Program-made: the position numbers and the translations under genes | Part shown: in pieces, positions 8,596 to 16,250 of the stretch | Layout: each line of letters opens with the position of its first letter | How positions within the stretch are numbered: position 1 is the stretch's first letter | From: a virus | Reading direction: 5' to 3' (one strand) | Virus record (IMG/VR): IMGVR_UViG_3300017917_001616 | Coordinates: 1 to 64,000 of that record | Length of the DNA stretch: 64,000 nucleotides | Notes under the pieces: generated by a model | Seen by the model: the letters and a program-made list of their open reading frames with translations, nothing else | The model's database searches: none | What the model was told of the DNA's origin: nothing

Positions 8596-9624
8596 ATGGC
8601 TACATTGGCAGAAATTCGTGCAAAACTAAAAGAACAAGAAGCTCGCTCACAAGGAGCGTCTACCGGTGGAACAAGCGATAACGCTATCTTCCCATTTTGG
8701 AATATCCCAGAAAATTCAACAAGTGTGATTCGTTTCCTACCAGACGGAGATGCATCTAACACATACTTCTGGCGTGAACGTCTGATGATTAAAATTGAAT
8801 TTAACGGTGTTAAAGGTCAGCCAGATTCACGTAAAGTTACAGTAAATGTTCCATGTAACGAAATGTGGGGTCCTGTGGGCAGTTGCCCAGTTCTTAGCGA
8901 AGTTCGTGGGTGGTTTAAAGATCCTAACCTAGAAGAACTTGGTCGCAAATACTGGAAGAAAAAGAGCTATGTGTTCCAAGGCTTTGTAACAGAAAACAGC
9001 CTACAAGAAGAATCTGTTCCAGAAAATCCAATTCGCAGATTCATCATTAATCCAAGCATCTTTAAGATTATCAAAGGTGCGCTAATGGATACAGACTTTG
9101 AAAACATTCCAACTGATTATGAAGCTGGAACAGACTTCCGTCTTACTAAGTCACAAAAAGGTCAATATGCTGACTATAGCACTAGCTCTTGGGCCCGTCG
9201 TGAACGTAGCCTGAATAGCGAAGAACGTGCAGCTATTGAAAAGTTTGGTCTATTTAATCTTAACGATTATCTGCCAAAGCAGCCTAGCGAAGATGAGCTA
9301 CGTGCAATTCAAGAAATGTTTGAAGCAAGTGTTGACGGTCAAATGTATGACCCTGATCGTTGGGGTAACTTCTATCGTCCTGCAGGCGTTCAAATTGATA
9401 CTAGCAATAGTGCAGCAAACAACAGTGCATCTAAGCCGGCACCAAAGAGTATAGCGCAACCTTCACGTCCTGCGCCTGAAGCTCATGTTGACGAGGATGA
9501 CGAAATCCCTTTTGAAGGATCGGCTCCAAAGCCCAGTGCGCCGATTGTTAAGCCGGCCACAAGTGACGCTAAACCTAGCGCACAAGACATTCTAGCAGCG
9601 ATTCGTGCTAGAGGTTCAAACTAA
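8596..9624 (+). CDS. 32: Single-stranded DNA-binding protein gp32
   Basis: 342 residues. gp32 coats ssDNA in replication and recombination. The OB-fold core runs from about residue 30 to 250 (FPFWNIPENSTSVIRFLPDG, KKKSYVFQGFV), the tail is acidic (DEDDEIPFEG) and binds partner proteins. Where T4 has a zinc site with H and three C, this protein has C87 and C97 but L100 instead of the third cysteine (CPVL for CPVC) and no histidine, so zinc binding is probably lost. A GGAGAA site precedes the ATG. Confidence 0.92.
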   Translation: MATLAEIRAKLKEQEARSQGASTGGTSDNAIFPFWNIPENSTSVIRFLPDGDASNTYFWRERLMIKIEFNGVKGQPDSRKVTVNVPCNEMWGPVGSCPVLSEVRGWFKDPNLEELGRKYWKKKSYVFQGFVTENSLQEESVPENPIRRFIINPSIFKIIKGALMDTDFENIPTDYEAGTDFRLTKSQKGQYADYSTSSWARRERSLNSEERAAIEKFGLFNLNDYLPKQPSEDELRAIQEMFEASVDGQMYDPDRWGNFYRPAGVQIDTSNSAANNSASKPAPKSIAQPSRPAPEAHVDEDDEIPFEGSAPKPSAPIVKPATSDAKPSAQDILAAIRARGSN

Positions 9625-9638
9625 TAAAATTTGAAAAT

Positions 9639-9666
9639 ATATAGGGCGGCATCAGTCGCCCTATAT
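9639..9666 (+). terminator. Terminator after gp32
   Basis: A 10-bp perfect stem (ATATAGGGCG / CGCCCTATAT) with an 8-nt loop is followed by GTCTTTCT. The T-run is weak but the stem is strong. Confidence 0.7.
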
Positions 9667-9689
9667 GTCTTTCTAATAGGAGATATATT

Positions 9690-10808
9690 GTGGCTAAGCC
9701 TTTTGATATTAGTAAATTCCGTAAAAGTATTACTAAAAGTGTTCCTGGTATGAGTATCGGATTTCGTGATCCGGATACTTGGATTAGCACAGGTAACTAT
9801 ACATTAAACAAGCTAATCAGTGGTAGATTTGATGGCGGTGTTCCGCTTGGTAAGGTAACTGTATTTGCAGGCGAATCTGGTGCAGGTAAATCATTTATTT
9901 GTTCTGGTAACTTAGTTCGTGAAGCACAACGTCAAGGCATCTTTGTTGTGCTTGTTGATACTGAAAACGCACTCGACGAGCAATGGCTTCGTGCATTGGA
10001 TGTAGATACTGCTGAAGATAAACTACTTAAACTAAACGTTGCTATGATCGATGATGTTGCAAAAATCATCAACGATTTTATGACAGATTATAAAAAAGAA
10101 TATGCAGACAAGACAGCAAACGAACGTCCTAAAATTCTTTTCGTTTTAGATTCTTTAGGCATGATGCTTACGCCCACTGATGTTAATCAGTTTCAATCAG
10201 GTGACCTTAAAGGCGATATGGGTCGTAAACCCAAAGCACTAACTGCACTTGTTAGGAACTGTGTAAATATGTTCGGCGATTATAACGTCGGGCTTGTTGC
10301 TACGAACCATACTTATGCAAGCCAGGATATGTTTGATCCAGATGACAAGATCAGTGGCGGGTCTGGCTTTATCTATGCATCTTCTATTGTTGTAGCGATG
10401 AAAAAACTAAAACTTAAAGAAGATGAAGACGGTAACAAAATTAGCGAAGTTAGAGGTATCCGTGCTTCGTGTAAGATTATGAAAACACGTTATGCAAAAC
10501 CTTTCGAATCTGTCCAAGTTAAAATTCCTTATGAAACAGGTATGAGCCCATACAGTGGATTGGTCGACTTTTGTGAAGCTAAAGGCGTGTTAACTAAAAG
10601 CGGCAATAGACTACAATACATCGACAAAGAAACAGGAGAAGCAATTCTTAAGTTTCGTAAAGCATGGGAATCTAATGAAGGAAACTCGCTAGATTTGATC
10701 ATGAAGCAGTGGAACGACCACGATACAGATTCTGTTGTTGAAGAACTAAATATCCAGGATGAAAATCAAACCATCTTGGAGGAACGCACTAATTATGAAA
10801 CTGAATGA
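9690..10808 (+). CDS. uvsX: UvsX, RecA-like recombinase
   Basis: 372 residues. UvsX forms filaments on ssDNA for strand exchange and recombination-dependent replication. Walker A GESGAGKS is at 61-68, Walker B follows in ILFVLDSLGMM, and a DNA-binding loop lies around SGGSGFIYASS. The start is GTG with AGGAGA 7 bases upstream. It is followed directly by UvsY, as a recombination module. Confidence 0.93.
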   Translation: MAKPFDISKFRKSITKSVPGMSIGFRDPDTWISTGNYTLNKLISGRFDGGVPLGKVTVFAGESGAGKSFICSGNLVREAQRQGIFVVLVDTENALDEQWLRALDVDTAEDKLLKLNVAMIDDVAKIINDFMTDYKKEYADKTANERPKILFVLDSLGMMLTPTDVNQFQSGDLKGDMGRKPKALTALVRNCVNMFGDYNVGLVATNHTYASQDMFDPDDKISGGSGFIYASSIVVAMKKLKLKEDEDGNKISEVRGIRASCKIMKTRYAKPFESVQVKIPYETGMSPYSGLVDFCEAKGVLTKSGNRLQYIDKETGEAILKFRKAWESNEGNSLDLIMKQWNDHDTDSVVEELNIQDENQTILEERTNYETE

Positions 10809-11049
10809 AACCGAAATCCAAACATATGTCGATATTTGGATGGCAATGAAATCATACCTTAACCCTAAAGAAAAAGACACTGCATGTGAAAAGTTTCTAG
10901 ACATTATAAATGAAAACGTGTGCGACTTGTCAGAAACTGCAGATGAATGGGTAGGGTATGATAGCACACTTGACAGAGTCTTAAGAGAAGTATATATTGA
11001 TAGTGAAAACTATGAAGATTATGACTCAGATGACGAAGATAAATGGTAA
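10795..11049 (+). CDS. Hypothetical acidic protein (84 aa) between UvsX and UvsY
   Basis: Starts at the ATG after GGAGGAACG, overlapping the end of uvsX by 14 bases; an earlier in-frame ATG at 10759 lacks a ribosome binding site. Helical with a very acidic C-terminus (YEDYDSDDEDKW). Role unknown; its place in the recombination operon suggests a partner of UvsX or UvsY. Confidence 0.65.
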   Translation: MKLNETEIQTYVDIWMAMKSYLNPKEKDTACEKFLDIINENVCDLSETADEWVGYDSTLDRVLREVYIDSENYEDYDSDDEDKW

Positions 11050-11052
11050 GTA

Positions 11053-11508
11053 ATGAACTGGTTTAGAGAAATCCGTCAGGACATATCTCAAATTATTCCT
11101 GCAATTGATTATTACGAGTCGCAACTTGCACAAGCTCGTATTGAGTGCGGTCTTAAAGGCAATGTCGAAAAACATAGCCGTGACATGCCGGGTATAGTTG
11201 AACATAGGTTTAATCAATTGCAGGAAATCGAAGCAATATTAGAATATCTAAATATTGAACTTCGTAAAAAAAGAACCGAGCATTACAAGAAATTTTTAGA
11301 ACACTATAACCGTGCATTGACCAGTCGTGATGCTGAAAAGTATGTAGACGGCGTCCAAGAAGTTGTAGATCAACAGCACATCGTAAATGAATTTGCACTC
11401 ATCCGTAACAAGTATATGGGTTTAATCAAAGCCCTTGATGCGAAGCAATTTCAGATTAATAACATAGTAAAATTAAGAGCAGCAGGACTAGAAGATGTCT
11501 CATTATAA
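11053..11508 (+). CDS. uvsY: UvsY-like recombination mediator
   Basis: 151 residues, all helical, close to the T4 UvsY size (137). UvsY helps UvsX displace gp32 from ssDNA. The pattern RIECGLKGNVEKHSRDMPGI then a long helix with KKRTEHYKKFLEHYNRAL matches the family. It overlaps the next gene by 14 bases, so rpiB is coupled to it. Confidence 0.8.
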   Translation: MNWFREIRQDISQIIPAIDYYESQLAQARIECGLKGNVEKHSRDMPGIVEHRFNQLQEIEAILEYLNIELRKKRTEHYKKFLEHYNRALTSRDAEKYVDGVQEVVDQQHIVNEFALIRNKYMGLIKALDAKQFQINNIVKLRAAGLEDVSL

Positions 11509-11944
11509 TATTGCAATCGGTTCCGATCACGGGGGCTATGAACTAAAAACTGCCATTGTAAAGCATCTGTCGGGCCGAGATCCGTTTGCAGACTTTTATA
11601 CATGCAGCGTGACTGATTTCGGATGTTATAGCACTGAAAGTGTAGATTATCCAGACTACGCTCATGCAGTGTGTGGCGCAGTTGGCGAGCATGACAATTT
11701 TGGTATTTTAATTTGTGGAACTGGCATTGGGATTAGTATTGCAGCCAACCGTCATGCCCACATTCGGGCAGGACTTTGCCATACTGTCGAAACTGCAAAG
11801 CTAACGAGACAGCACAACAATGCAAATGTGTTGTGTTTAGGCGGTCGCATTACTTCAGTTGAAGATGCTATTAAGATAGTTGATGCATTTTTGACTACCG
11901 AGTTTGAAGGTGGACGACACCAAAAAAGATTAGATAAATTGTAA
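11495..11944 (+). CDS. rpiB: Ribose-5-phosphate isomerase B
   Basis: 149 residues of the RpiB/LacAB fold, interconverting ribose-5-phosphate and ribulose-5-phosphate. Family motifs are intact: SDHGG (10-14), the catalytic cysteine in ICGTGIG (C74), QHNNANVLCLGGR (106-118) and a typical FEGGRHQKRLDK end. It is an auxiliary metabolic gene, probably steering pentose phosphates to nucleotide synthesis together with the NrdA/NrdB encoded later. It sits, unusually, at the end of the uvsX-uvsY operon. Confidence 0.88.
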   Translation: MSHYNIAIGSDHGGYELKTAIVKHLSGRDPFADFYTCSVTDFGCYSTESVDYPDYAHAVCGAVGEHDNFGILICGTGIGISIAANRHAHIRAGLCHTVETAKLTRQHNNANVLCLGGRITSVEDAIKIVDAFLTTEFEGGRHQKRLDKL

Positions 11945-11952
11945 AATAGTTC

Positions 11953-11981
11953 TTGCAATCCAAGAGCTCATACACTATATT
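11953..11981 (+). promoter_or_regulatory. Early promoter with AAGAGCTC spacer
   Basis: TTGCAA and TATATT 17 bases apart. The spacer holds CCAAGAGCTCATACAC, a version of the conserved spacer seen at 13161 and 37512. Confidence 0.6.
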
Positions 11982-12010
11982 ATAAATGTAGGCGATAGAG
12001 GAGACTGCCA

Positions 12011-12298
12011 ATGACGAAACCCGCTCGTAAGACTGTTGAAGTTGGTAAAGTTCTTAAGATTGCAAATAACTTCCTTGCTGCGAAGCACACCACTGCCGAC
12101 GAGCGTGAAGCTGTTGCTGCAGTGATGGAAGCTATCCTGTTTGAAACAGGTAACTATCGTGGGTATGCATACCTTCCCAAGGAGAACTACCCCGACGAAG
12201 TTGACGGGCTCGGCACTCGTCGTCGTTACTTTGTAAGCGGCACTATCGACGCTGACTACGAGGCAGAAGACCGCAACATCAACAAGATTCGTGTGTGA
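12011..12298 (+). CDS. Small early protein (95 aa)
   Basis: Unknown function. First gene after an early promoter; strong GAGGAGA site. Basic N-terminus (MTKPARKTVEVGKVLKIANN), helical middle, and a C-terminal RRYFVSGTIDADYEAEDRNI. Small early proteins of this kind often target host functions, which is only inference here. Confidence 0.65.
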   Translation: MTKPARKTVEVGKVLKIANNFLAAKHTTADEREAVAAVMEAILFETGNYRGYAYLPKENYPDEVDGLGTRRRYFVSGTIDADYEAEDRNINKIRV

Positions 12299-12309
12299 GG
12301 AGAATAAAC

Positions 12310-12543
12310 ATGCGTAACTTTGGCCATAGGAAAGATGGAATGGACTGGTTCTTTGACAGGGTGTTTCCTAAATTGTTTATGACAATTTTTGCAATTGCCT
12401 TTATCGCTATCCTTGTGCAGTTTGCAGTCATTGGATATGCCGGCTATAAGTTGGTAACCGATCCTAGCGGAACTGCCAACTTCGTAGGAACGATTGCAGG
12501 CGAGGCTATCCGTCCTGTTGCTGACGCTGTTCGTGGAGAATGA
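12310..12543 (+). CDS. Small membrane protein (77 aa)
   Basis: A GAGGAGA site precedes the ATG at 12310 (an in-frame GTG at 12295 is less likely). After a basic, aromatic start comes one hydrophobic segment at about residues 22-48 (LFMTIFAIAFIAILVQFAVIG), so it is a single-pass inner membrane protein. Its start follows the previous stop by 11 bases. Confidence 0.65.
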   Translation: MRNFGHRKDGMDWFFDRVFPKLFMTIFAIAFIAILVQFAVIGYAGYKLVTDPSGTANFVGTIAGEAIRPVADAVRGE

Positions 12544-12722
12544 TTTTGAGATATACTGTTGCAATTGACTATGCAGATAACAGTCCTACTAAGTGGCACT
12601 CTGCAATTTTAGAGTGGCAAATGTTAAGTAACACTCTTTATTTACGTGGTAGTGATATTGAAATTTTGATTCCTATGACAGAAAATATCATTAACGTTAA
12701 TATAACTAAAGACGAGGACTGA
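12540..12722 (+). CDS. Hypothetical protein (60 aa)
   Basis: Coupled to the gene before by an ATGA overlap. A small beta-rich protein (RYTVAIDYADN, LYLRGSDIEILIPM). No family recognised. Confidence 0.55.
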   Translation: MILRYTVAIDYADNSPTKWHSAILEWQMLSNTLYLRGSDIEILIPMTENIINVNITKDED

Positions 12723-12723
12723 C

Positions 12724-12822
12724 ATGGACTGGACCATCGAAGAATATCTAGCGTTCGAGAGACACCTACTTGAGCAAATGGAAGAAGACGAAGAAGACGA
12801 AGAACCCATCTACTGGTGCTAA
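12724..12822 (+). CDS. Very small acidic protein (32 aa)
   Basis: ATG one base after the previous stop; reads MDWTIEEYLAFERHLLEQ then a run of acidic residues and ends PIYWC. A short helix with an acidic tail. Coupled in the early operon; coding is likely but unproven. Confidence 0.5.
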   Translation: MDWTIEEYLAFERHLLEQMEEDEEDEEPIYWC

Positions 12823-12823
12823 T

Positions 12824-13153
12824 ATGTCGGAATTTCTTATCTCATGGGATATAAATGGCATCGAAGCTATTATTCCCATTGGTGAACAACGCAATGTAAA
12901 TTTAGTAGCTAAGTTGTCTGGGCAACGAGAACCCTATAACATTGGATCGACATACAATATGCTATGTATGCGAGCTCGATTCAACCCGCAACGTTCTCCA
13001 CAAATTTGGGGTATCAATGTAGACGACAGTATCACCGAAGCAATGCTTCGTGAGATTGCAGACGCCGACCCACAAGTTCTTGTTGATCTTGTGAAGGAAA
13101 AAGGAGTCAAACTTTACGGAGATAAAATCCAAAAAAGTGTGATTTCTTATTGA
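12824..13153 (+). CDS. Hypothetical early protein (109 aa)
   Basis: Starts at the ATG 1 base after the stop of the 32-residue gene; a longer frame from 12770 would overlap that gene and is less likely. Alpha/beta protein (MSEFLISWDINGIEAIIPIG). Function unknown. Confidence 0.6.
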   Translation: MSEFLISWDINGIEAIIPIGEQRNVNLVAKLSGQREPYNIGSTYNMLCMRARFNPQRSPQIWGINVDDSITEAMLREIADADPQVLVDLVKEKGVKLYGDKIQKSVISY

Positions 13154-13160
13154 ATAGCGG

Positions 13161-13189
13161 TTGACATTCAAGAGCTCTTACACTATATA
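13161..13189 (+). promoter_or_regulatory. Strong early promoter with palindromic spacer
   Basis: TTGACA and TATATA 17 bases apart. The spacer holds AAGAGCTCTT, a perfect 10-base palindrome, then ACAC. The same promoter occurs almost base for base at 37512. Confidence 0.8.
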
Positions 13190-13223
13190 TAATATGTAGG
13201 CAGAAAAGAAGAGGACTTCAAAG

Positions 13224-13637
13224 ATGGCTTATGTGTCCCAAGAAATGAAACGTGCTAAAGCCCCTGCTATCAAAGCAGTGCTTAAAAAGTATGGCATGAA
13301 AGGCACGATCAGTGTTGATAACCATTCGTCGCTTGTTGTGACTCTTAAAGAAGGTGTGCTGGATCTGATCGGCGAAGCTAACCGTTCCAACAAAGAATAC
13401 GCCGAACGGCGCAATGAACGTTTTTACCCTGTAGAGGGTAACTACAGCGTTAACACTTACTGGATCGATGAAAACTACAAAGGTAAGATCCGGTCGTTCT
13501 TTAAAGAGCTGCTTGCTGCTATGCGGGGCGATGACTGGTTTGATGAGAGCGATGCGATGACCGATTACTTCCACACTGCGTTCTACATCAACATCAATGT
13601 TGGTCGTTGGAACAAGCCCTACGTTCATTCGAAATAA
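13224..13637 (+). CDS. Conserved early protein, LPD29-like (137 aa)
   Basis: The N-terminus MAYVSQEMKRAKAPAIKAVL and the pattern YGMKGTISVDNHSSLVVTL resemble the LPD29-type domain found in phage and mobile-element proteins. Its function is unknown. It is the first gene behind the strongest early promoter, with an AAGAGG site, so it should be made in quantity soon after infection. Confidence 0.7.
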   Translation: MAYVSQEMKRAKAPAIKAVLKKYGMKGTISVDNHSSLVVTLKEGVLDLIGEANRSNKEYAERRNERFYPVEGNYSVNTYWIDENYKGKIRSFFKELLAAMRGDDWFDESDAMTDYFHTAFYININVGRWNKPYVHSK

Positions 13638-13648
13638 GGAGAAATAAA

Positions 13649-13984
13649 ATGCCTTGCAGATCTGATGGTTGGGATACTCCTGAAACTCCGAAACGTAACG
13701 GTCTAGATATTGATCAGTTTGAAGCAACCCTCTGTGCGTTGTTCACTATGATTGAAGTTAATGCCCCAGAGGGCGAAAGCCTAAAAGAAGCTCTTGACAA
13801 GGTCGACTGGCGAGAAGCAGGCGTAAAGCGTGGACATGTTGAGGCGTGGTGGACACGCCACAAGCGCCAAGATGAAGATCGCCGCAAGCGTGAAGCTGCT
13901 GAAAAGCGTAAGGCTGAATTGCGTAAAGTTGCTATCGGAAAACTAACGCCAGAAGAACTTGACGTCCTCGGTATTCGACTATAA
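13649..13984 (+). CDS. Hypothetical early protein (111 aa)
   Basis: Chosen start is the ATG after AAGGAGAAATAAA. N-terminal GLDIDQFEATLCALFTMIE, then a long basic coiled helix (DEDRRKREAAEKRKAELRK). Resembles small phage proteins of unknown role. Confidence 0.65.
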   Translation: MPCRSDGWDTPETPKRNGLDIDQFEATLCALFTMIEVNAPEGESLKEALDKVDWREAGVKRGHVEAWWTRHKRQDEDRRKREAAEKRKAELRKVAIGKLTPEELDVLGIRL

Positions 13985-14012
13985 TATAATGACACAAGCA
14001 ACGGAGAAGACT

Positions 14013-14165
14013 ATGGAAAATATTCACAGTGGTTATCTTCCTTACCTAACTCGTTTGCAACGGACGAAATACGGTAAGCACAAATACTGGATGAAAATGC
14101 TGAAGCAATGGTCTGACGGAAGAATGACTGTCCAGTTTATTCCATACGAAACGGGAGACAACTAA
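14013..14165 (+). CDS. Small basic protein (50 aa)
   Basis: ATG after CGGAGAAG; another ATG at 13989 is in frame but has no site. Basic (YLTRLQRTKYGKHKYWMKML). Its stop overlaps the next start (TAATG). Confidence 0.5.
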   Translation: MENIHSGYLPYLTRLQRTKYGKHKYWMKMLKQWSDGRMTVQFIPYETGDN

Positions 14166-14299
14166 TGGCATATTATATCCGTATTGAAGGTGAAATTATT
14201 GCCGTTGCAACCGATGAAAAGGATGCAGTTGCTATTGCTACCGGTATGGCTATTGATCCCGATAAAAAAGATAAAAAAGTTACAGTTACAAAAGAATAA
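14165..14299 (+). CDS. Small protein (44 aa)
   Basis: Overlaps the previous stop by one base. MAYYIRIEGEIIAVATDEKD, then DPDKKDKKVTVTKE. Coding is supported by tight coupling; function unknown. Confidence 0.5.
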   Translation: MAYYIRIEGEIIAVATDEKDAVAIATGMAIDPDKKDKKVTVTKE

Positions 14300-14301
14300 C
14301 G

Positions 14302-14332
14302 TTGACAAACTAGCGAAAACAAGATATAAATA
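14302..14332 (+). promoter_or_regulatory. Overlapping early and late promoters
   Basis: TTGACA and TATAAA 17 bases apart; the -10 region is also an exact late box TATAAATA (14325-14332). One site could serve both transcription programmes. Confidence 0.65.
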
Positions 14333-14355
14333 ATACTGTAACAAGAGATACAAAA

Positions 14356-14649
14356 ATGAAACTAGCAGATTACTTTATGATTCGAAAAGATTTGTTTAGA
14401 GAAGGTAACCAAGTTCTACTGGACTTCGGTAACTATCATCTAAGCATTGTTGACGACGGCATGGGTAAAACTGCAAATCTCTTTGAAATCGCAACCTTTA
14501 ATTCCAATGACGGAATTGCATCGGACTTTGTTGAACTGCCTGGCATTACTGATAAGCGTGGTGTTCGTGGTTACTTGACAGAAGACGATGTTGACGCTAT
14601 TATTAAAAAGATGTATAGTGTAACTGGTCGATTACCTGTTCAGATATAA
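14356..14649 (+). CDS. Hypothetical protein (97 aa)
   Basis: Single gene behind the dual promoter and before the tRNA region. Beta-rich start (QVLLDFGNYHLSIVDDG) and a helical end. Function unknown. Confidence 0.6.
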   Translation: MKLADYFMIRKDLFREGNQVLLDFGNYHLSIVDDGMGKTANLFEIATFNSNDGIASDFVELPGITDKRGVRGYLTEDDVDAIIKKMYSVTGRLPVQI

Positions 14650-14684
14650 AAGTTGTTTTTTGCTGGTTTGGGAGTTTTTCTGAT

Positions 14685-14761
14685 CTGCCCGTAGCACAAC
14701 TGGATGGTGCAAGGCACTTCTAATGCCAAGGTTGGGGGTTCGAGTCCCTCCGGGCAGGCCA
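14685..14761 (+). tRNA. tRNA-Arg(TCT)
   Basis: Acceptor CTGCCCG/CGGGCAG, discriminator G, CCA encoded. Anticodon loop CTTCTAA gives TCT (reads AGA). First tRNA of the array; its anticodon stem has one A-A mismatch. Confidence 0.88.
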
Positions 14762-14788
14762 AAAAAACTTCTTATCTTGCGCTCTTAT

Positions 14789-14796
14789 TATAAATA
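14789..14796 (+). promoter_or_regulatory. Late promoter TATAAATA before HNH gene
   Basis: Exact TATAAATA 19 bases before the ATG, followed by AAAAGGAG. Confidence 0.65.
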
Positions 14797-14814
14797 TAAT
14801 AAAAGGAGTGCAAG

Positions 14815-15294
14815 ATGCCAGGACCAAAACCTACTGTATCTAAAGAAGATATTATTGATCTTATAAGCCAAGGATATCTCAAAAAAGAAATTGCTACTAA
14901 GTTAAATGTATCGTTATCGACTATTAAAAGACACAGTTCGGGACTAATTACAAAAAGAATAAGCTCTAAATATATTTGTCGAACATGTAGTATAGAAGGT
15001 AAAGAACATTTTTATAAAGATGCAAAGTATCAATGTAAATCTTGTTGGAATAAAAGATCATATACTGCTACTAAATCTAGAATTGCAGAATATATGGAAT
15101 CTAGAGGTGGTGCAAAATGTCAAATATGTGGTTATGATAAATGTGTAGCTGCTTTAGATTTTCATCATAGAGATCCTAATGAAAAGGATCCGTCATGGAA
15201 CAGAAGTTGGAGTATTAAAAGATTAAAAACTGAACTTGACAAATGTGATATATTATGTTCAAATTGTCATAGAGAATTACATTGGTTAAGTTAA
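14815..15294 (+). CDS. HNH homing-type endonuclease
   Basis: 159 residues. An N-terminal helix-turn-helix (SKEDIIDLISQGYLKKEIAT) probably binds DNA; zinc-binding cysteine pairs are at 55/58 and 74/77, and C102/C105 with C148/C151 frame the HNH core: FHHRDP (117-118 HH) and CSNCHREL (H152). Such free-standing nucleases spread by cutting and recombination. It sits alone between tRNA genes, has its own late promoter, and is probably a mobile intruder in the array. Confidence 0.85.
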   Translation: MPGPKPTVSKEDIIDLISQGYLKKEIATKLNVSLSTIKRHSSGLITKRISSKYICRTCSIEGKEHFYKDAKYQCKSCWNKRSYTATKSRIAEYMESRGGAKCQICGYDKCVAALDFHHRDPNEKDPSWNRSWSIKRLKTELDKCDILCSNCHRELHWLS

Positions 15295-15298
15295 AAAT

Positions 15299-15381
15299 GC
15301 GGGCATGGTGAAATGGTAGCCACGAGAGACTTAAAATCTCTTGCTCAATGCGTCCCGGTTCGAGTCCGGGTGCCCGCACCA
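15299..15381 (+). tRNA. tRNA-Leu(TAA)
   Basis: Acceptor GCGGGCA/TGCCCGC, A73 and CCA. Anticodon loop CTTAAAA gives TAA. Variable arm is the longer, leucine-type one. Confidence 0.92.
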
Positions 15382-15388
15382 GAAATAC

Positions 15389-15465
15389 GCCCTTGTAGCC
15401 CAACCGGTAGAGGCAGGAGACTTAAAATCTCTGTGTTGTTGGTTCGAATCCGACCAGGGGCACCA
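15389..15465 (+). tRNA. tRNA with Leu anticodon TAA, short variable arm
   Basis: Acceptor GCCCTTG/CAGGGGC, A73, CCA. Anticodon loop CTTAAAA (TAA). Unlike normal bacterial tRNA-Leu the variable region is short, as in tRNAs at 17113 and 21979. Confidence 0.85.
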
Positions 15466-15471
15466 AAGTTT

Positions 15472-15548
15472 GGGGGATTAGCTCAATTGGTTAGAGCGTC
15501 CGACTCATAATCGGCAGGTTATCGGTTCAAGTCCGGTATCCCCTACCA
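15472..15548 (+). tRNA. tRNA(CAT), probably Ile2
   Basis: Acceptor GGGGGAT/ATCCCCT, A73, CCA. Anticodon loop CTCATAA. Two CAT tRNAs lie next to tilS; this one looks more like tRNA-Ile2, whose C34 must be changed to lysidine to read AUA. The assignment is inferred. Confidence 0.8.
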
Positions 15549-15552
15549 AAAC

Positions 15553-15629
15553 GGAAGGATAGTATAATTGGTGAATGCATACGTCTCATAAACGTAACTA
15601 TCTGGGTTCGAGTCCCAGTCCTTCCACCA
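15553..15629 (+). tRNA. tRNA-Met(CAT)
   Basis: Acceptor GGAAGGA/TCCTTCC perfect, A73, CCA, anticodon loop CTCATAA. No initiator features. Could be elongator Met, or itself the TilS substrate. It ends 15 bases before tilS. Confidence 0.82.
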
Positions 15630-15644
15630 AAATAGAGTAATACG

Positions 15645-16250
15645 ATGATTAAAGTCCAAGGCAAACTTCCTAGAGACGTAGTAGTTGCTTGCAGCGGCGG
15701 CGTTGATAGTATGGCTATTGTTGATTTTCTAAAAAGAAATCATCGTATTACTCTACAGTTTGTGCATCATGGCACGGAAACTAGTGAACAAGCACACCAG
15801 TTTCTAGTGCAATATGCTGCAGATAATCAACTTAAACTATACACGTCACATATCAACACTGATCTTCCTAAAGGCGTAAGTCAAGAAGAACACTGGAGAA
15901 ACGAACGTTATAAAATTTTTAATGCTTGGCAGAAACCGGTTATTACTTGTCATCATTTAGATGATTGTGTAGAGACTTGGATTTGGTCAAGTATGCACGG
16001 CGAGGGTAAAGTTATTCCCTACCAAAATGAAAATGTAATTAGGCCTTTTAGACTAAACAAAAAACATGAGTTTATCAATTGGTGTAAACGAAAAAATGTA
16101 AGTTGGATTGAAGATAAATCAAATCTTGACACATCATATATTAGAAACTATATTCGTAACAATATTGTAGAACAACTGTTAGTTATTAATCCAGGCTTAC
16201 ATAAAGTAATCGCAAAGAAAATTGAACAAGAACACAAAGGACACATGTAA
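15645..16250 (+). CDS. tilS: tRNA(Ile)-lysidine synthetase TilS
   Basis: 201 residues, the size of the catalytic N-terminal part only (bacterial TilS is 300-430). The PP-loop ATPase motif SGGVDS is at 17-22, HHLDDCVET at 103-111, IRPFR at 132-136, WIEDKSN at 154-160 and RNYIRN at 167-172, all TilS hallmarks. The enzyme joins lysine to C34 of tRNA-Ile2(CAT) so that it reads AUA and is charged with Ile. The gene lies directly after two CAT tRNAs, a clear functional pair. The C-terminal tRNA-binding domains are missing. Confidence 0.88.
   Translation: MIKVQGKLPRDVVVACSGGVDSMAIVDFLKRNHRITLQFVHHGTETSEQAHQFLVQYAADNQLKLYTSHINTDLPKGVSQEEHWRNERYKIFNAWQKPVITCHHLDDCVETWIWSSMHGEGKVIPYQNENVIRPFRLNKKHEFINWCKRKNVSWIEDKSNLDTSYIRNYIRNNIVEQLLVINPGLHKVIAKKIEQEHKGHM

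Noticed and set aside
13218-13727. 169-codon minus-strand frame
   Set aside because: Lies across two well-supported + strand early genes.
14815-15294. Group I intron around the HNH gene
   Set aside because: The gene lies between complete tRNAs with its own promoter; no intron core or interrupted exon is seen.
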